DNA of 64,000 bases from Thermocatellispora tengchongensis (GTDB taxonomy: Bacteria > Actinomycetota > Actinomycetes > Streptosporangiales > Streptosporangiaceae). Location of the stretch: positions 248,001 through 312,000 of the forward strand of contig NZ_JACHGN010000016.1 in NCBI RefSeq assembly GCF_014202315.1, given 5' to 3'. Positions 8,387 through 17,851 of this stretch are shown here, piece by piece. Made by a program: the position numbers and the translations under genes. Within the stretch, counting starts at the first letter, position 1. The number at the start of each line of letters is the position of its first letter. Below the pieces are notes generated by a model. The model did not search any database. It worked only from the letters and a program-made list of their open reading frames with translations, and was not told the origin of the DNA.

Positions 8387-9382
8387 ATGAGCGATCGCGT
8401 GGGCGCGCCGCCGCCCTCGCCTCCGGCCGAAGGCGCCACCGCAGTGGCGCCTCCCCCGGACGAGCCGCCCGCTCCCCCGCGGACCCGTCACCGGCGCGCC
8501 GCGTCCGGCGCGCTCCGCCAGGACCGGGCCGGATACCTGTTCCTGGCTCCGTGGTTCGCGGGCATGGCCCTGTTCACCATCGGGCCGATCCTGGCCTCGC
8601 TGTACCTGTCCTTCACCGAGTACTCGCTGGTCAAGCCGCCCGAGTGGCTCGGCCTGGACAACTACCGGCGGATGCTGGAGGACCCCCGGCTGGCCAAGTC
8701 GCTGCTCGTCACCGTGCAGTACGTGTTCGTCTCGGTGCCGGTGCAGCTCGGCCTGGCCCTGGCGCTCGCGCTGCTGCTCAACCGGGGCGTGCGCGGCCTG
8801 AGCTTCTACCGGTCGGTGTACTACCTGCCCTCGCTGCTGGCCGGGAGCGTGTCCATCGCGATCCTGTGGCGGCAGATCTTCGGCAGCGACGGCCTGGTCA
8901 ACCAGGTCCTGGCCCTGTTCGGCGTCGAGGGCGTGAGCTGGGTGGCGCACCCGGACTTCGCCCTGGGCACGCTGATCGTGCTCAACGCCTGGACGTTCGG
9001 CGCGCCGATGGTCATCTTCCTCGCCGGCCTGCGCCAGATACCGGTTTCCTACTACGAGGCGGCCGAGGTGGACGGCGCCAGCACGGTGCGGAAGTTCTTC
9101 CACATCACGCTCCCGCTGCTGACGCCGATCATCTTCTTCAACCTGGTGCTGCAGATGATCGGGGCGTTCCAGAGCTTCACCCAGGCGTTCGTGGTCAGCG
9201 GCGGCCAGGGCGGCCCGGCCGACTCCACGCTGCTGTACACCCTCTACCTGTACCAGCGCGGCTTCGGCTCCTTCGACATGGGCTACGCCTCGGCGATGGC
9301 CTGGACCCTGCTGGTCATCATCGCGGCCCTGACCGGGCTGAACTTCCTCCTGGCCAAGCGGTGGGTGTTCTACAGTGGCTGA
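8387..9382 (+). CDS. sugar ABC transporter permease (MalF-like)
   Basis: 331-residue binding-protein-dependent permease of the MalF/UgpA type. A Pro-rich cytoplasmic N-terminus of about 50 residues precedes six predicted membrane helices starting at YLFLAPWFAGMALFTIGPIL; the EAA loop that contacts the ATPase is YEAAEVDGASTVRKFFHITLPLL. ATG at 8387 is preceded by AAGGGGTG, which sets the start. It forms a pair with the next gene (8-base overlap) and works with the binding lipoprotein downstream. No ATPase gene is in the operon; as is usual in actinomycetes a shared MsiK-type ATPase elsewhere is probably used. Substrate is inferred as an oligosaccharide from the flanking glycosidases. Confidence 0.93.
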   Translation: MSDRVGAPPPSPPAEGATAVAPPPDEPPAPPRTRHRRAASGALRQDRAGYLFLAPWFAGMALFTIGPILASLYLSFTEYSLVKPPEWLGLDNYRRMLEDPRLAKSLLVTVQYVFVSVPVQLGLALALALLLNRGVRGLSFYRSVYYLPSLLAGSVSIAILWRQIFGSDGLVNQVLALFGVEGVSWVAHPDFALGTLIVLNAWTFGAPMVIFLAGLRQIPVSYYEAAEVDGASTVRKFFHITLPLLTPIIFFNLVLQMIGAFQSFTQAFVVSGGQGGPADSTLLYTLYLYQRGFGSFDMGYASAMAWTLLVIIAALTGLNFLLAKRWVFYSG

Positions 9383-10250
9383 CACGACGATGACGCGCCC
9401 GGCCATGGGGCGCGACGAGCTGCCGAGCCGGCCGCGGCGGGCGCTGAAGCACACCCTGCTGATCGCCTTCGGCGTGGTGATGCTCTACCCGCTGCTGTGG
9501 ATGGTCTCCAGCTCGGTCAAACCCGACGACCTGATCTTCCGCGACCCGTCCATCTGGCCCACCGAGCTGGACCTGAGCAACTACACCAACGGCTGGACCG
9601 CGCTGGAGCACCCCTTCCAGCACTACCTGTGGAACTCCGCGGTGATCGCCATCGCCTCGGTGGTGGGCAACCTGCTGTCGTGCTCGCTGGCGGCCTACGC
9701 CTTCGCCCGGCTGAGGTTCCGGGGCAGGAACGTGTTCTTCGCGCTCATGCTCTCGACGCTGATGCTGCCCATCCACGTGCTGATCGTGCCGCAGTACGTG
9801 CTGTTCTCCTGGCTGGACTGGATCAACACCGACCTGCCGCTGATCGTGCCGAAGTTCCTGGCCCACGACGCGTTCTTCATCTTCCTGATGGTGCAGTTCA
9901 TCCGCTCGCTGCCCAGGGAGCTGGACGAGGCGGCCCGCATCGACGGCTGCGGCCACTTCCGGATCTACTGGCGGATCATCATGCCGCTGTCGGCGCCGGC
10001 ACTGGCGACCTCGGCCCTGTTCACGTTCATCTGGACCTGGAACGACTTCTTCAGCCAGCTCATCTTCCTGACCAACCCCGACCTGTACACCGTGCCGGTC
10101 GCCCTGCGCTCGTTCCTGGACGGCCAGGGTGAGACCGCCTGGGGCCAGCTGTTCGCCATGTCGATCGTCGGCCTCGTCCCCATCTTCGGCTTCTTCCTGG
10201 CCGGGCAGCGCTACCTCACCCAGGGAATCGCCACCACCGGCATCAAGTGA
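9375..10250 (+). CDS. sugar ABC transporter permease (MalG-like)
   Basis: 291-residue inner-membrane permease of the MalG/UgpE type with six predicted helices (first at HTLLIAFGVVMLYPLLWMV). The EAA loop reads LDEAARIDGCGHFRIYWRIIMPL. GTG start at 9375 overlaps the end of the preceding permease; an ATG at 9390 is an alternative that would shorten the cytoplasmic tail by five residues. Partner of the MalF-like subunit; the pair plus the downstream lipoprotein make an importer lacking its own ATPase gene here. Confidence 0.93.
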   Translation: MADTTMTRPAMGRDELPSRPRRALKHTLLIAFGVVMLYPLLWMVSSSVKPDDLIFRDPSIWPTELDLSNYTNGWTALEHPFQHYLWNSAVIAIASVVGNLLSCSLAAYAFARLRFRGRNVFFALMLSTLMLPIHVLIVPQYVLFSWLDWINTDLPLIVPKFLAHDAFFIFLMVQFIRSLPRELDEAARIDGCGHFRIYWRIIMPLSAPALATSALFTFIWTWNDFFSQLIFLTNPDLYTVPVALRSFLDGQGETAWGQLFAMSIVGLVPIFGFFLAGQRYLTQGIATTGIK

Positions 10251-10304
10251 GTCATCCCCTTCGTTAAATCGTTCCACTCCATCGGCATCCATGGAGGTTC
10301 TCCC

Positions 10305-11600
10305 ATGTCCATCCGCTCCTTAAGGCGTCTCGGGGCGCTCGGCCTGGCCGGCGCGCTGCTCGCGGCCACCGCGGCCTGCGGCGGCTCCTCCGGCGGCGAC
10401 GACGGCACCGTCGAGCTCCGCTTCAGTTGGTGGGGCAACAACGACCGGGCCGCCGCGACGCAGAAGGTCATCGACGCCTTCCAGAAGCAGAACCCGGGCA
10501 TCAAGGTCACCGGCTCGTTCGCCGACTTCAACGCCTATTTCGACCGCCTGGCCACCGAGGTCGCCTCCGGCGACGCCCCCGACGTCATCACCCTGGGCGG
10601 CGCGTACCCGCGCGAGTACGGCGACCGCGGCGCCCTGCTCGACCTGGCCACCGTCAAGGACGTGCTGAAGACCGACAAGATCGACAAGGCGGCGCTCGGC
10701 AACGGCAACTTCGGCGACACCCAGTACGGCGTCCCGAGCGGCGTGAACGCGATCGGGGTCGTGGTCGACCCGGTCGTCTTCGAGAAGGCGGGCGTGGAGC
10801 TGCCCGACGACGAGACGTGGACCTGGGACGACTTCAAGAGGATCGCCAAGGAGATCGCCGCCAAGTCGCCCAAGGGCACCTTCGGCCTGGCCGACCCCAC
10901 CAAGACCGACATGCTGGACATCTTCTCCCGGCAGCGCGGCGAGGCCCTCTACACCGCCGACGGCAAGGTCGGCATCAGCGAGCAGACGCTGATCGACTGG
11001 TGGAACATGACGCTGGAGCTGCGCGACTCCGGCGCCACCCCGTCCGCGTCGCAGACCGCCGAGCTGATCACCCAGCCCGCGCCGGAGCAGTCGCTGATCG
11101 GCCGCGGCCTGGCGGGGATGCAGTTCGACTGGAGCAACCAGATCGGCGCGCTGCGCAAGGCGTCGGGGCACCCGCTGAGGCTGATGCGCGTGCCCGGCGA
11201 GACGGGCGCCAAGCAGCCGGGCTCCTGGCTCCAGGCGTCGCAGCTCTACACGATCAACGCCAAGACCGAGCACCCCAAGGAGGCCGCCAAGTTCGTCGAC
11301 TTCCTGGTCAACAGCCCCGAGGCCGGGAAGATCATCCTCACCGACCGCGGCATCCCGTCCAACTCCGACGTCCGCACCGCCATCGAGCCCGGACTGGACG
11401 AGGACCAGAAGGTCCAGGTCGACTACATCTCCGGCCTGACCCCGAAGGCCGGGCCGCCGCTGGTGATTGGGCCGACGGGCTCCACCGACACGCCGCACAT
11501 CCTGGACCGGGTCAACGCCGAGGTCCTGTTCAACCGGCTCAAGCCGGCCGACGCGGCCAAGGAGTTCATCAGCCAGGTCACGGCGGCGATCCAGCAGTGA
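10305..11600 (+). CDS. sugar-binding lipoprotein of ABC transporter (family 1)
   Basis: 431-residue extracellular solute-binding protein. An N-terminal lipoprotein signal ends at Cys25 (LAATAACGG), after which a Gly/Ser linker leads into the type 1 sugar-binding fold (VELRFSWWGNNDRA, VIDAFQKQNPGIKVTG, DVITLGGAYPREYGDRGALL). GGAGG lies 9 nt before the ATG. Tethered outside the membrane, it delivers oligosaccharide to the two permeases encoded just upstream. The stop overlaps the GTG of the following glycosidase-like gene, joining uptake and breakdown in one transcript. Confidence 0.95.
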   Translation: MSIRSLRRLGALGLAGALLAATAACGGSSGGDDGTVELRFSWWGNNDRAAATQKVIDAFQKQNPGIKVTGSFADFNAYFDRLATEVASGDAPDVITLGGAYPREYGDRGALLDLATVKDVLKTDKIDKAALGNGNFGDTQYGVPSGVNAIGVVVDPVVFEKAGVELPDDETWTWDDFKRIAKEIAAKSPKGTFGLADPTKTDMLDIFSRQRGEALYTADGKVGISEQTLIDWWNMTLELRDSGATPSASQTAELITQPAPEQSLIGRGLAGMQFDWSNQIGALRKASGHPLRLMRVPGETGAKQPGSWLQASQLYTINAKTEHPKEAAKFVDFLVNSPEAGKIILTDRGIPSNSDVRTAIEPGLDEDQKVQVDYISGLTPKAGPPLVIGPTGSTDTPHILDRVNAEVLFNRLKPADAAKEFISQVTAAIQQ

Positions 11601-13690
11601 GCGGGACGGGCCCGGGGATCGACCGCCGCGCCCTGGTCGCGCGGCACGCGGTCGAGGTGAGCGGTGTCGTGGCGGAGTCACCGCTGTCGGTGGGCAACGG
11701 CGAGTTCTGCTACACCGCGGACGTCACCGGTCTGCAGACCTTCCCGGGCCTGTACCCGGTCCAGGACCCGGGCGGCGGCGGGCGCGGCACCCTGCTGGGC
11801 ACCATGTCCTCCTGGGGCTGGCACAGCGTGCCCGCCGCCGAGCCGTACGACCTGGCGGCCACGATGCGGACGTACCGGACGCCGCGGGGCCCGGTGGCGT
11901 ACGTGGACATGCGGGGCGGGCTGAGCGCGCACGGCGAGTCGCCCTCCTCGGCCGCCGAGTCGTGGCTGCGCGCCAACCCGCACCGCCTCGACCTGGGCCG
12001 GGTCGGCCTGGTCCTGCACGGCGCGCCGCCCGCGCCCGCGGACCTGGCCGGCGCGCGCCAGCGCCTCGACCTGTGGACCGGCGCCATCGGCAGCCGGTTC
12101 CGGCTCGGGGGCGTGCCGGTCCGGGTCACCACGGTCTGCCACCCGCGGCGGGACGTGCTGGCCCTGCGCGTCGAGTCGGACCTGCTCGCCTCGGGGCTGG
12201 CGGTCCGGTTCGCGTTCCCGTACGGGTCGCAGGCGTGGAGCGACGCGGCCGACTGGTCCCGCCCCGAGGCCCACTCCTCCGAGCTGAGCCGGGTGGACGG
12301 CGGGTGGCGGGTGACGCGGACCCTGGACGAGACCATGTACGCGGTGACGCTCGCGCTCTCCCCCGGCGCGGAGCCGGCCCGCACCGGCCCGCACGAGTTC
12401 ACCGTCACGACGGCGGCGGCCGTCCTGGAGGTGGTGGCCGAGTTCACGCCGCGGGCGACCGACGGCGCGCTCCCCTCCTTCGAGGAGACCCTGGCCGCCT
12501 CGCGCGACCACTGGGCCGCGTTCTGGAGCGGCGGCGGCGCGGTGGACCTGTCCGGCAGCGCAGACCCGCGCGCCCCCGAGCTGGAGCGCCGGATCGTGCT
12601 GTCGCAGTACCTGACCGCGATCCACTGCGCGGGGTCGTACCCGCCGCAGGAGACCGGCCTGATGGTCAACAGCTGGCGGGGCCGCTTCCATCTGGAGATG
12701 CACTGGTGGCACGGCGCGCACTTCCCGCTGTGGGGACGCCCGGAGCTGCTGGAGCGCAGCCTGGGCTGGTACTCCTCCATCCTGCCCCGGGCCCGCGAGA
12801 CGGCCCGCCGGCAGGGGTGCGCGGGGGCGCGCTGGCCCAAGCAGGTCGGCCCGGACGGCCGGGAGAGCCCGAGCCCGATCGGCCCGTTCCTGGTCTGGCA
12901 GCAGCCGCACCCGATCTACCTGGCCGAGCTGGTGCGCCGCTGCTCCCCCCGGCCCGAGGAGGTCCTGCACCGGTACGCCGACATCGTGCTGGAGAGCGCG
13001 GCGTTCATGGCCGGCTTCGCGGTCAAGGGCGCGGCCGGCTACGGGCTGGGGCCGCCGCTGGTGCCCGCGCAGGAGTCGTACGAGGCGGTGCGCGCCACCG
13101 CCGCCGACCCGGCCTTCGAGCTGGCGTACTGGTCCTGGGCGCTCGGCGTCGCGATACGGTGGCGCGACATGCTGGGGCTCCCACCGGAGCCCTCCTGGGA
13201 GCGGGTCTCCGCCGGGATGGCCCCGCCGCTGGTGCGCGGCGGCGTGTACGCGGCCATGCGCGCCGAGCCGTACACGCTGCTGGACGACCACCCGTCCATG
13301 CTGTACGCGCTCGGCTTCGTCCCGCACACCGGCCTGATCGACCCGGAGATCATGCGCGCGACCCTGCGTCACGTCCTGGAGGTGTGGCCCTGGGAGACCA
13401 CCTGGGGCTGGGACTACCCCGCCATCGCCATGACGGCGGCGCGGCTGGGCGAGACCACGACCGCGCTCGACGCCCTGCTGCTGCCGGTCACCAAGAACAC
13501 GTACCTGCCCAACGGGCACAACCGGCAGACCGCGTCGTTGCCGATCTACCTGCCCGGCAACGGCGGGCTGCTGGCCGCGACCGCGCTGATGGCCCGCGGC
13601 TGGGACGGCGCCCCCGCCCACGACGCCCCCGGCTTCCCGCCCGGCGGCGCCTGGATCGTCCGGCACGAGGGCCTGCACCCCATGCCCTGA
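11597..13690 (+). CDS. putative (alpha/alpha)6-barrel glycosidase
   Basis: 697-residue protein without a signal peptide, resembling six-hairpin glycosidases related to GH65-type enzymes: an N-terminal beta-sandwich-like half (to about residue 330) and a helical C-terminal half. Notable conserved-looking stretches are QETGLMVNSWRGRFHLEMHWW, WPKQVGPDGRESPSP, PLVPAQESYEAV and WPWETTWGWDYPAIAMTAARL; the acidic residues in HLEMHWWHG and PAQESY are candidates for catalysis. GTG start overlaps the binding-protein stop (GTGA). Last gene of the operon, presumably degrading or trimming the imported oligosaccharide in the cytoplasm. The family assignment is by fold-like pattern; I cannot name the substrate. 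Confidence 0.75.
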   Translation: MSGTGPGIDRRALVARHAVEVSGVVAESPLSVGNGEFCYTADVTGLQTFPGLYPVQDPGGGGRGTLLGTMSSWGWHSVPAAEPYDLAATMRTYRTPRGPVAYVDMRGGLSAHGESPSSAAESWLRANPHRLDLGRVGLVLHGAPPAPADLAGARQRLDLWTGAIGSRFRLGGVPVRVTTVCHPRRDVLALRVESDLLASGLAVRFAFPYGSQAWSDAADWSRPEAHSSELSRVDGGWRVTRTLDETMYAVTLALSPGAEPARTGPHEFTVTTAAAVLEVVAEFTPRATDGALPSFEETLAASRDHWAAFWSGGGAVDLSGSADPRAPELERRIVLSQYLTAIHCAGSYPPQETGLMVNSWRGRFHLEMHWWHGAHFPLWGRPELLERSLGWYSSILPRARETARRQGCAGARWPKQVGPDGRESPSPIGPFLVWQQPHPIYLAELVRRCSPRPEEVLHRYADIVLESAAFMAGFAVKGAAGYGLGPPLVPAQESYEAVRATAADPAFELAYWSWALGVAIRWRDMLGLPPEPSWERVSAGMAPPLVRGGVYAAMRAEPYTLLDDHPSMLYALGFVPHTGLIDPEIMRATLRHVLEVWPWETTWGWDYPAIAMTAARLGETTTALDALLLPVTKNTYLPNGHNRQTASLPIYLPGNGGLLAATALMARGWDGAPAHDAPGFPPGGAWIVRHEGLHPMP

Positions 13691-13714
13691 GCACGCCGCC
13701 CCGGCCGCCCCGTG

Positions 13715-14590
13715 CTAGCCGGGGTTCGGGCCCGAGGTCAGGTCGCGTGCGGCGGCCCAGGCGTCCAGGCGCCGGACGGCGGCGTGGTCGGGGCCGCCGG
13801 GGGCCGCGCTGGCCACCGCCACGACCTGCTCGCTGTCGATCGTGGCCAGGATCTGCCAGTCCAGGGTGAAGGTCCCGGCCGCGGGGTGGCTCAGCCGGCT
13901 GCGGCCGAAGGTGCGCACGGTGACGACGTGCTCGGCCCACCAGGTGCGGAAGTCGTCATCGCGCACCGACAGCTCGCCCACCAGCTCGTGCAGCCGCGGC
14001 TGGTCGTGCCAGGCGCAGGTGGCCATGCGCAGCGTGGAGACCGCCACCTGCGCCTGCTCGCGCCAGTCCACCATCAGGGCGCGGGTGTGCGGGTGCAGGA
14101 AGATCATCCGGACGTAGTTGCGCTGCCGGGGCTCGATCGCCTCCAGGTCGCCCATCAGGGCCGAGCCCAGCCGGTTCCAGGCCAGGATGTCCAGGTAGCG
14201 GCCCATGACCAGCGCCGGGGTGTCCACGAGGTTGTCCAGCAGCCGCAAGATCAGCGGGCAGACGGTCTGGTCGTCCTCGTCGCAGTGGTCGGGGCCGTCG
14301 GGGTGGGCGAGCTGGAGCAGGTGGCGCTGCTCGTCCTCGTTCAACCGCAGGGCGCGGCCGATGGAGTTGAGCACGGCGCGCGAGGCGGTGCGCACCCGGC
14401 CTTGCTCCAGCCGGGTGTAGTAGTCCACGCTGATCCCGGCGAGCTGGGCCACCTCCTCGCGCCGCAGCCCCGGCACCCGGCGGGGATAGCCGATGGCGGG
14501 CAGGCCGGCCTCGGTGGTGCTGATCGTGGCGCGGCGGGCGGCGAGGAAGGCCGCCAGCGGTCCGCGCGCTTCGGCGTCCGCGTGGTCCAT
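13715..14590 (-). CDS. XRE-family regulator with MmyB-like ligand domain
   Basis: 291-residue regulator. The N-terminal helix-turn-helix (LRREEVAQLAGISVDYYTRL, about residues 43-62) is followed by the MmyB-type C-terminal domain (PALVMGRYLDILAWNRLGSA, RTWWAEHVVTVRTFGRSRL, HPAAGTFTLDWQIL). Such proteins sense small, probably fatty-acid-like ligands and usually control an adjacent gene. ATG 14590 chosen; an ATG six codons upstream (14608) is also possible and neither has a strong ribosome-binding site. Convergent with the glycosidase operon. The 864 bases upstream contain no gene, so its target is not obvious. Confidence 0.88.
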   Translation of the reverse strand: MDHADAEARGPLAAFLAARRATISTTEAGLPAIGYPRRVPGLRREEVAQLAGISVDYYTRLEQGRVRTASRAVLNSIGRALRLNEDEQRHLLQLAHPDGPDHCDEDDQTVCPLILRLLDNLVDTPALVMGRYLDILAWNRLGSALMGDLEAIEPRQRNYVRMIFLHPHTRALMVDWREQAQVAVSTLRMATCAWHDQPRLHELVGELSVRDDDFRTWWAEHVVTVRTFGRSRLSHPAAGTFTLDWQILATIDSEQVVAVASAAPGGPDHAAVRRLDAWAAARDLTSGPNPG

Positions 14591-15454
14591 ACCCGCCGAT
14601 TGTGACATCAGAGTGGGCCAATTAGCTGGGAAAACCGTTCCCTGGAAGACGACGGTCCTTCCTGGATCGGCGCGGGGCCGCCACCCTGGGACCAGGGGAG
14701 GGAAGCCGGCCCTGGGCGGGAGCACCGGAGGGGCGCTCGCGGCCGGCTTCCCGGCCTCCTCCGCGCGCCTGGAGCCGGCGGAGGCGCTCCCGAGGCTCGG
14801 TTTCCTGGATTGGTGGTTCCGCGTGACCCTGACGTGCCCGTCCCCGGCGTCGTTTCCGCCGCCGTTCCCTTCGCCGTTCCCGTCGTCGCCATCCACGTTC
14901 CCTTCGCGACCGGCGCCCCGGGGCGCCGGCGTGATCTGGCTCGGCGGGAGCGGGCCGGGCCAGGACCAGGACAAGGACCAGGACAAGGACCAGGACAGGA
15001 CCGCCGCGCCGGCCGCGACGGCGTCCGGCGCGGGCCCGGAGCGGCCCGCCGGGGAGGGCCGGGCCACCCGCCGGGGAAGGCGTGCCCGCCGGGCGGGGTG
15101 ATCCGCGCGCCCCGGTGCGCCGCCTGATCGATCGCGTGCCGCGACGATCCCGGTTCGGGTCGCCTCCCACCGCCCCGGCGTGACGCTCCGCCAGGCACCC
15201 GGCCTGATAGCGTGGCCGGTGCGGGGCCATGGGAGGGCGCCCTTCTCCACGCGTTCTTGACATCCGGCCTTCCCGCCTTCCGCGCCCACCGGTCGTGAGG
15301 CTCCGAGCGGGCTCCCTGCTCTACAGGACGCGGGCCCGCTCCCGGCATTGCTCATGCACCCTTCGTCCCTTGATCAGCTCCCGTACGCCCGCGTGTCGCC
15401 TGCGCGCCCCACCTTGTGACGTGCTTCGCACGAAAACGTACGGACGGATGTCAT
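14591..15454. other. 864-base gene-free interval
   Basis: No reading frame here has both a plausible start and a recognisable product. Long open frames on both strands translate to Pro/Arg/Gly-rich low-complexity sequence. It contains a perfect 12-bp tandem repeat at 14963-14998 and, near the right end, a small inverted repeat CGTGC-TTC-GCACG at 15420-15432 just before the phosphodiesterase gene. Confidence 0.6.
14963..14998. repeat. 12-bp tandem repeat, three units
   Basis: Unit GGACCAGGACAA at 14963-14974 and 14975-14986, with a third unit differing at the last base at 14987-14998. It lies in a gene-free interval; the period is a multiple of three, so it reads as Gln-Asp-Lys-Asp repeats on one strand, but no credible gene frame surrounds it. 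Confidence 0.8.
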
Positions 15455-16519
15455 ATGAACAAGTGGCGCGCACTCGCCGCGACGGCGGTTCTCGGCACGG
15501 CGCTGGCCTCCCTGCCGGCGACGGCGGCGCAGGCCGACCGCATCCACGACCGCTCCACCCGCACCTTCGACCTCCAGGCCCACCGGGGCGGGCTCGGGCT
15601 GGTGGTGGAGAGCTCGCTGGCCGGGTTCGCCAACGCGCTGGAGCTCGGGGTCAGCACGCTGGAGCTCGACGTGCAGATCACCGAGGACGGGCAGGCGGTC
15701 GTCACCCACGACCGCAGGATCAGCGACCGCAAGTGCCGTGACACGGCGCCGGTCGTGCCCGGCGACCCCGAGTTCCCCTACGTCGGCAAGTACATCAACA
15801 CCCTGACGCTGGCCCAGGTGCGCACGATGGACTGCGGCTCGCTCACGCTGGCGGAGTTCCCCGGCCAGCGGGCGGTCCCCGGCGCGCCGATGGCCACGCT
15901 GCGCGAGGTGTTCGACCTGGTCAACCGCTACCGGGCCCGCCAGGTCACGCTGAACGTGGAGACCAAGGTGGAGGCGGGCGCGCCGCACGAGACCGCGCCG
16001 CGCGAGCAGTTCGTCCAGGTGACGGCGGCCGAGATCCGCCGGGCGGGCCTGCTGCGCCAGGTGACCGTCCAGAGCTTCGACTGGGGCGCGCTGATGCGCA
16101 TGCGCGAGGTCGAGCCGCGGCTGCCGCTGGTGGCGCTCACCAACCGCGACTTCCTGCAGACGGGCCTGCCGGGCGCCTCGCCGTGGCTGGGCGGCATCGA
16201 CATCGACGACTTCGGCGGCGACCCGCTCAAGGCGGTCGAGTCCTTCGGCGCGGACGCGTTCTCGCCGGTGCACGGCTTCCCGCAGAACGGCAAGGTGACC
16301 GACCCGGGCTACCAGCCGTACGTCACCAAGGCGATGGTGGACCAGGCGCACGCCATGGGCATCAAGGTGATCCCGTGGACGATCGACGACGAGGCCACCA
16401 TGAACAAGCTCATCGACGACGGCGTGGACGGCATCATCACCGACTACCCCGACCGGCTGCGCCAGGTCATGGAGCAGCGTGGTCTCAAGCTGCCCAAGCA
16501 GTACCGTCTGAAGCGTTGA
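15455..16519 (+). CDS. secreted glycerophosphodiester phosphodiesterase
   Basis: 354-residue GDPD-family phosphodiesterase that hydrolyses glycerophosphodiesters to glycerol-3-phosphate and an alcohol outside the cell. A Sec signal peptide (about residues 1-27, ending ATAAQA) is followed by the TIM-barrel start LQAHRGGLGLVVESSLAGF and LELDVQITEDGQAVVTHDRR, carrying the catalytic His pair and metal-binding Glu/Asp; the C-terminal IPWTIDDEATMNKLIDDGVD and GIITDYPDRL are typical. ATG 15455 is the start that gives an intact signal peptide. The next gene, another secreted phosphoester hydrolase, follows after 45 bases and is probably cotranscribed. Confidence 0.95.
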   Translation: MNKWRALAATAVLGTALASLPATAAQADRIHDRSTRTFDLQAHRGGLGLVVESSLAGFANALELGVSTLELDVQITEDGQAVVTHDRRISDRKCRDTAPVVPGDPEFPYVGKYINTLTLAQVRTMDCGSLTLAEFPGQRAVPGAPMATLREVFDLVNRYRARQVTLNVETKVEAGAPHETAPREQFVQVTAAEIRRAGLLRQVTVQSFDWGALMRMREVEPRLPLVALTNRDFLQTGLPGASPWLGGIDIDDFGGDPLKAVESFGADAFSPVHGFPQNGKVTDPGYQPYVTKAMVDQAHAMGIKVIPWTIDDEATMNKLIDDGVDGIITDYPDRLRQVMEQRGLKLPKQYRLKR

Positions 16520-16564
16520 TCAGGCTCCCCCAGATCCCCTCGTAACCCGATGCTAGGAGCAGAC

Positions 16565-17803
16565 ATGATCCTCCGGCGTGTTCTGGCCGTCGCCGCGGCG
16601 GCGGCCCTGGTCCCCGTGTGGGCGGGCACGGCCACCGCGGACGACGGCCACCGCGGCAAGGCGAAGGTGCGGTTCGCCACCTTCAACGCCTCACTCAACC
16701 GCAACGCGGAAGGCGACCTCGTCCGCGACCTGTCCACGCCGGGGAACACCCAGGCGAAGGTGATCGCCGAGATCATCCAGCGGGCGCGTCCCGACGTGCT
16801 GGTCATCAACGAGTTCGACTACGACGAGAACGGCACGGCCGCGCGGCTGTTCCAGCAGAACTACCTGTCGGTGGGCCAGGGAGGCGCGGAGCCGATCTCC
16901 TACCGGTACCGGTTCACCGCGCCGAGCAACACCGGCATCGCCTCCGGCTTCGACCTGAACAACAACGGCGCCACGGTCACCGAGCCCGGCGCCGCCGGTT
17001 ACGGCGACGACGCCCTCGGCTTCGGCAACTTCCCCGGCCAGTACGGCATGGTCGTCTACTCGAAGTACCCGATCGACGTCCGCGACGTGCGGACCTTCCA
17101 GAAGTTCCTGTGGAAGGACATGCCCGGCGCGCTGCTGCCGGACGACCCCGCCACCGCCGCCCCGGCCGACTGGTACTCGCCGGAGGAGCTGGCGGTGTTC
17201 CGCCTGTCCTCCAAGAGCCACTGGGACGTGCCCGTCCGCATCGGCAAGGAGAAGGTGCACTTCCTGGTCAGCCACCCGACGCCGCCCACCTTCGACGGCG
17301 CCGAGGACCGCAACGGCCGCCGCAACCACGACGAGATCCGGTTCTGGGCCGACTACGTGCGTCCCGGGCACGGGCGTTACATCTACGACGACCGCGGCCG
17401 GCGCGGCGGCCTCAAGCCGGGCGAGCCGTTCGTGATCGCCGGTGACGAGAACGCCGACCCCAACGACGGCGACAGCTACGACAAGGCGATCCACCAGCTC
17501 CTCGACCACCCGATGATCAACGGCCGTTTCGCGCCGTCCAGCGAGGGGGCCGCGGAGGCGTCGTCGCTGCAGGGCGGGGCCAACACCGCCCACACCGGCG
17601 ACCCGAAGTACGACACGGCGGACTTCGCGGACACGGCCCCGGGCAACCTGCGGGCCGACTACGTGCTGCCCGCCAAGTGGCTGAAGACGGCCGGCGGCGG
17701 CGTCTTCTGGCCGGTGTCGAGCGACCCGCTGTCGCGGCTCACCGGGGTGTTCCCCTTCCCCAGCTCCGACCACCGCCTGGTCTGGCTGGACCTGAAGCTG
17801 TAG
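16565..17803 (+). CDS. secreted endonuclease/exonuclease/phosphatase-family protein
   Basis: 412-residue secreted hydrolase of the EEP (DNase I-like) superfamily. Signal peptide of about 28 residues ends ATADD. Core motifs: RFATFNASLNRN, DVLVINEFDYDENG (metal Glu), HFLVSHPTPP, FVIAGDENADPNDGDSYD, and the C-terminal PSSDHRLVWLDLKL with the catalytic Asp-His. AGGAG 5 nt before ATG 16565 sets the start over an ATG at 16550. Probable target is an extracellular phosphodiester or phosphomonoester; pairing with the GDPD gene suggests a shared role in phosphate or phospholipid scavenging, which is inference. Confidence 0.9.
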   Translation: MILRRVLAVAAAAALVPVWAGTATADDGHRGKAKVRFATFNASLNRNAEGDLVRDLSTPGNTQAKVIAEIIQRARPDVLVINEFDYDENGTAARLFQQNYLSVGQGGAEPISYRYRFTAPSNTGIASGFDLNNNGATVTEPGAAGYGDDALGFGNFPGQYGMVVYSKYPIDVRDVRTFQKFLWKDMPGALLPDDPATAAPADWYSPEELAVFRLSSKSHWDVPVRIGKEKVHFLVSHPTPPTFDGAEDRNGRRNHDEIRFWADYVRPGHGRYIYDDRGRRGGLKPGEPFVIAGDENADPNDGDSYDKAIHQLLDHPMINGRFAPSSEGAAEASSLQGGANTAHTGDPKYDTADFADTAPGNLRADYVLPAKWLKTAGGGVFWPVSSDPLSRLTGVFPFPSSDHRLVWLDLKL

Positions 17804-17851
17804 CGGCCCCCCGCCGCGCGGTGGCGTCCCGCACCGGGCGCCGCCGCGCGG

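Noticed and set aside
14608-15355. Upstream extension of the XRE regulator and other frames in the 14.6-15.4 kb gap
   Set aside because: Frames carry repeated Leu-Ser-Trp, Val-Leu or Gln-Asp-Lys-Asp from the 12-bp tandem repeat and no domain; the regulator is complete from 14590.
15420-15432. Small inverted repeat CGTGC-TTC-GCACG before the phosphodiesterase gene
   Set aside because: Five-base arms are too short to call an operator without a known regulator; recorded only within the gene-free interval.
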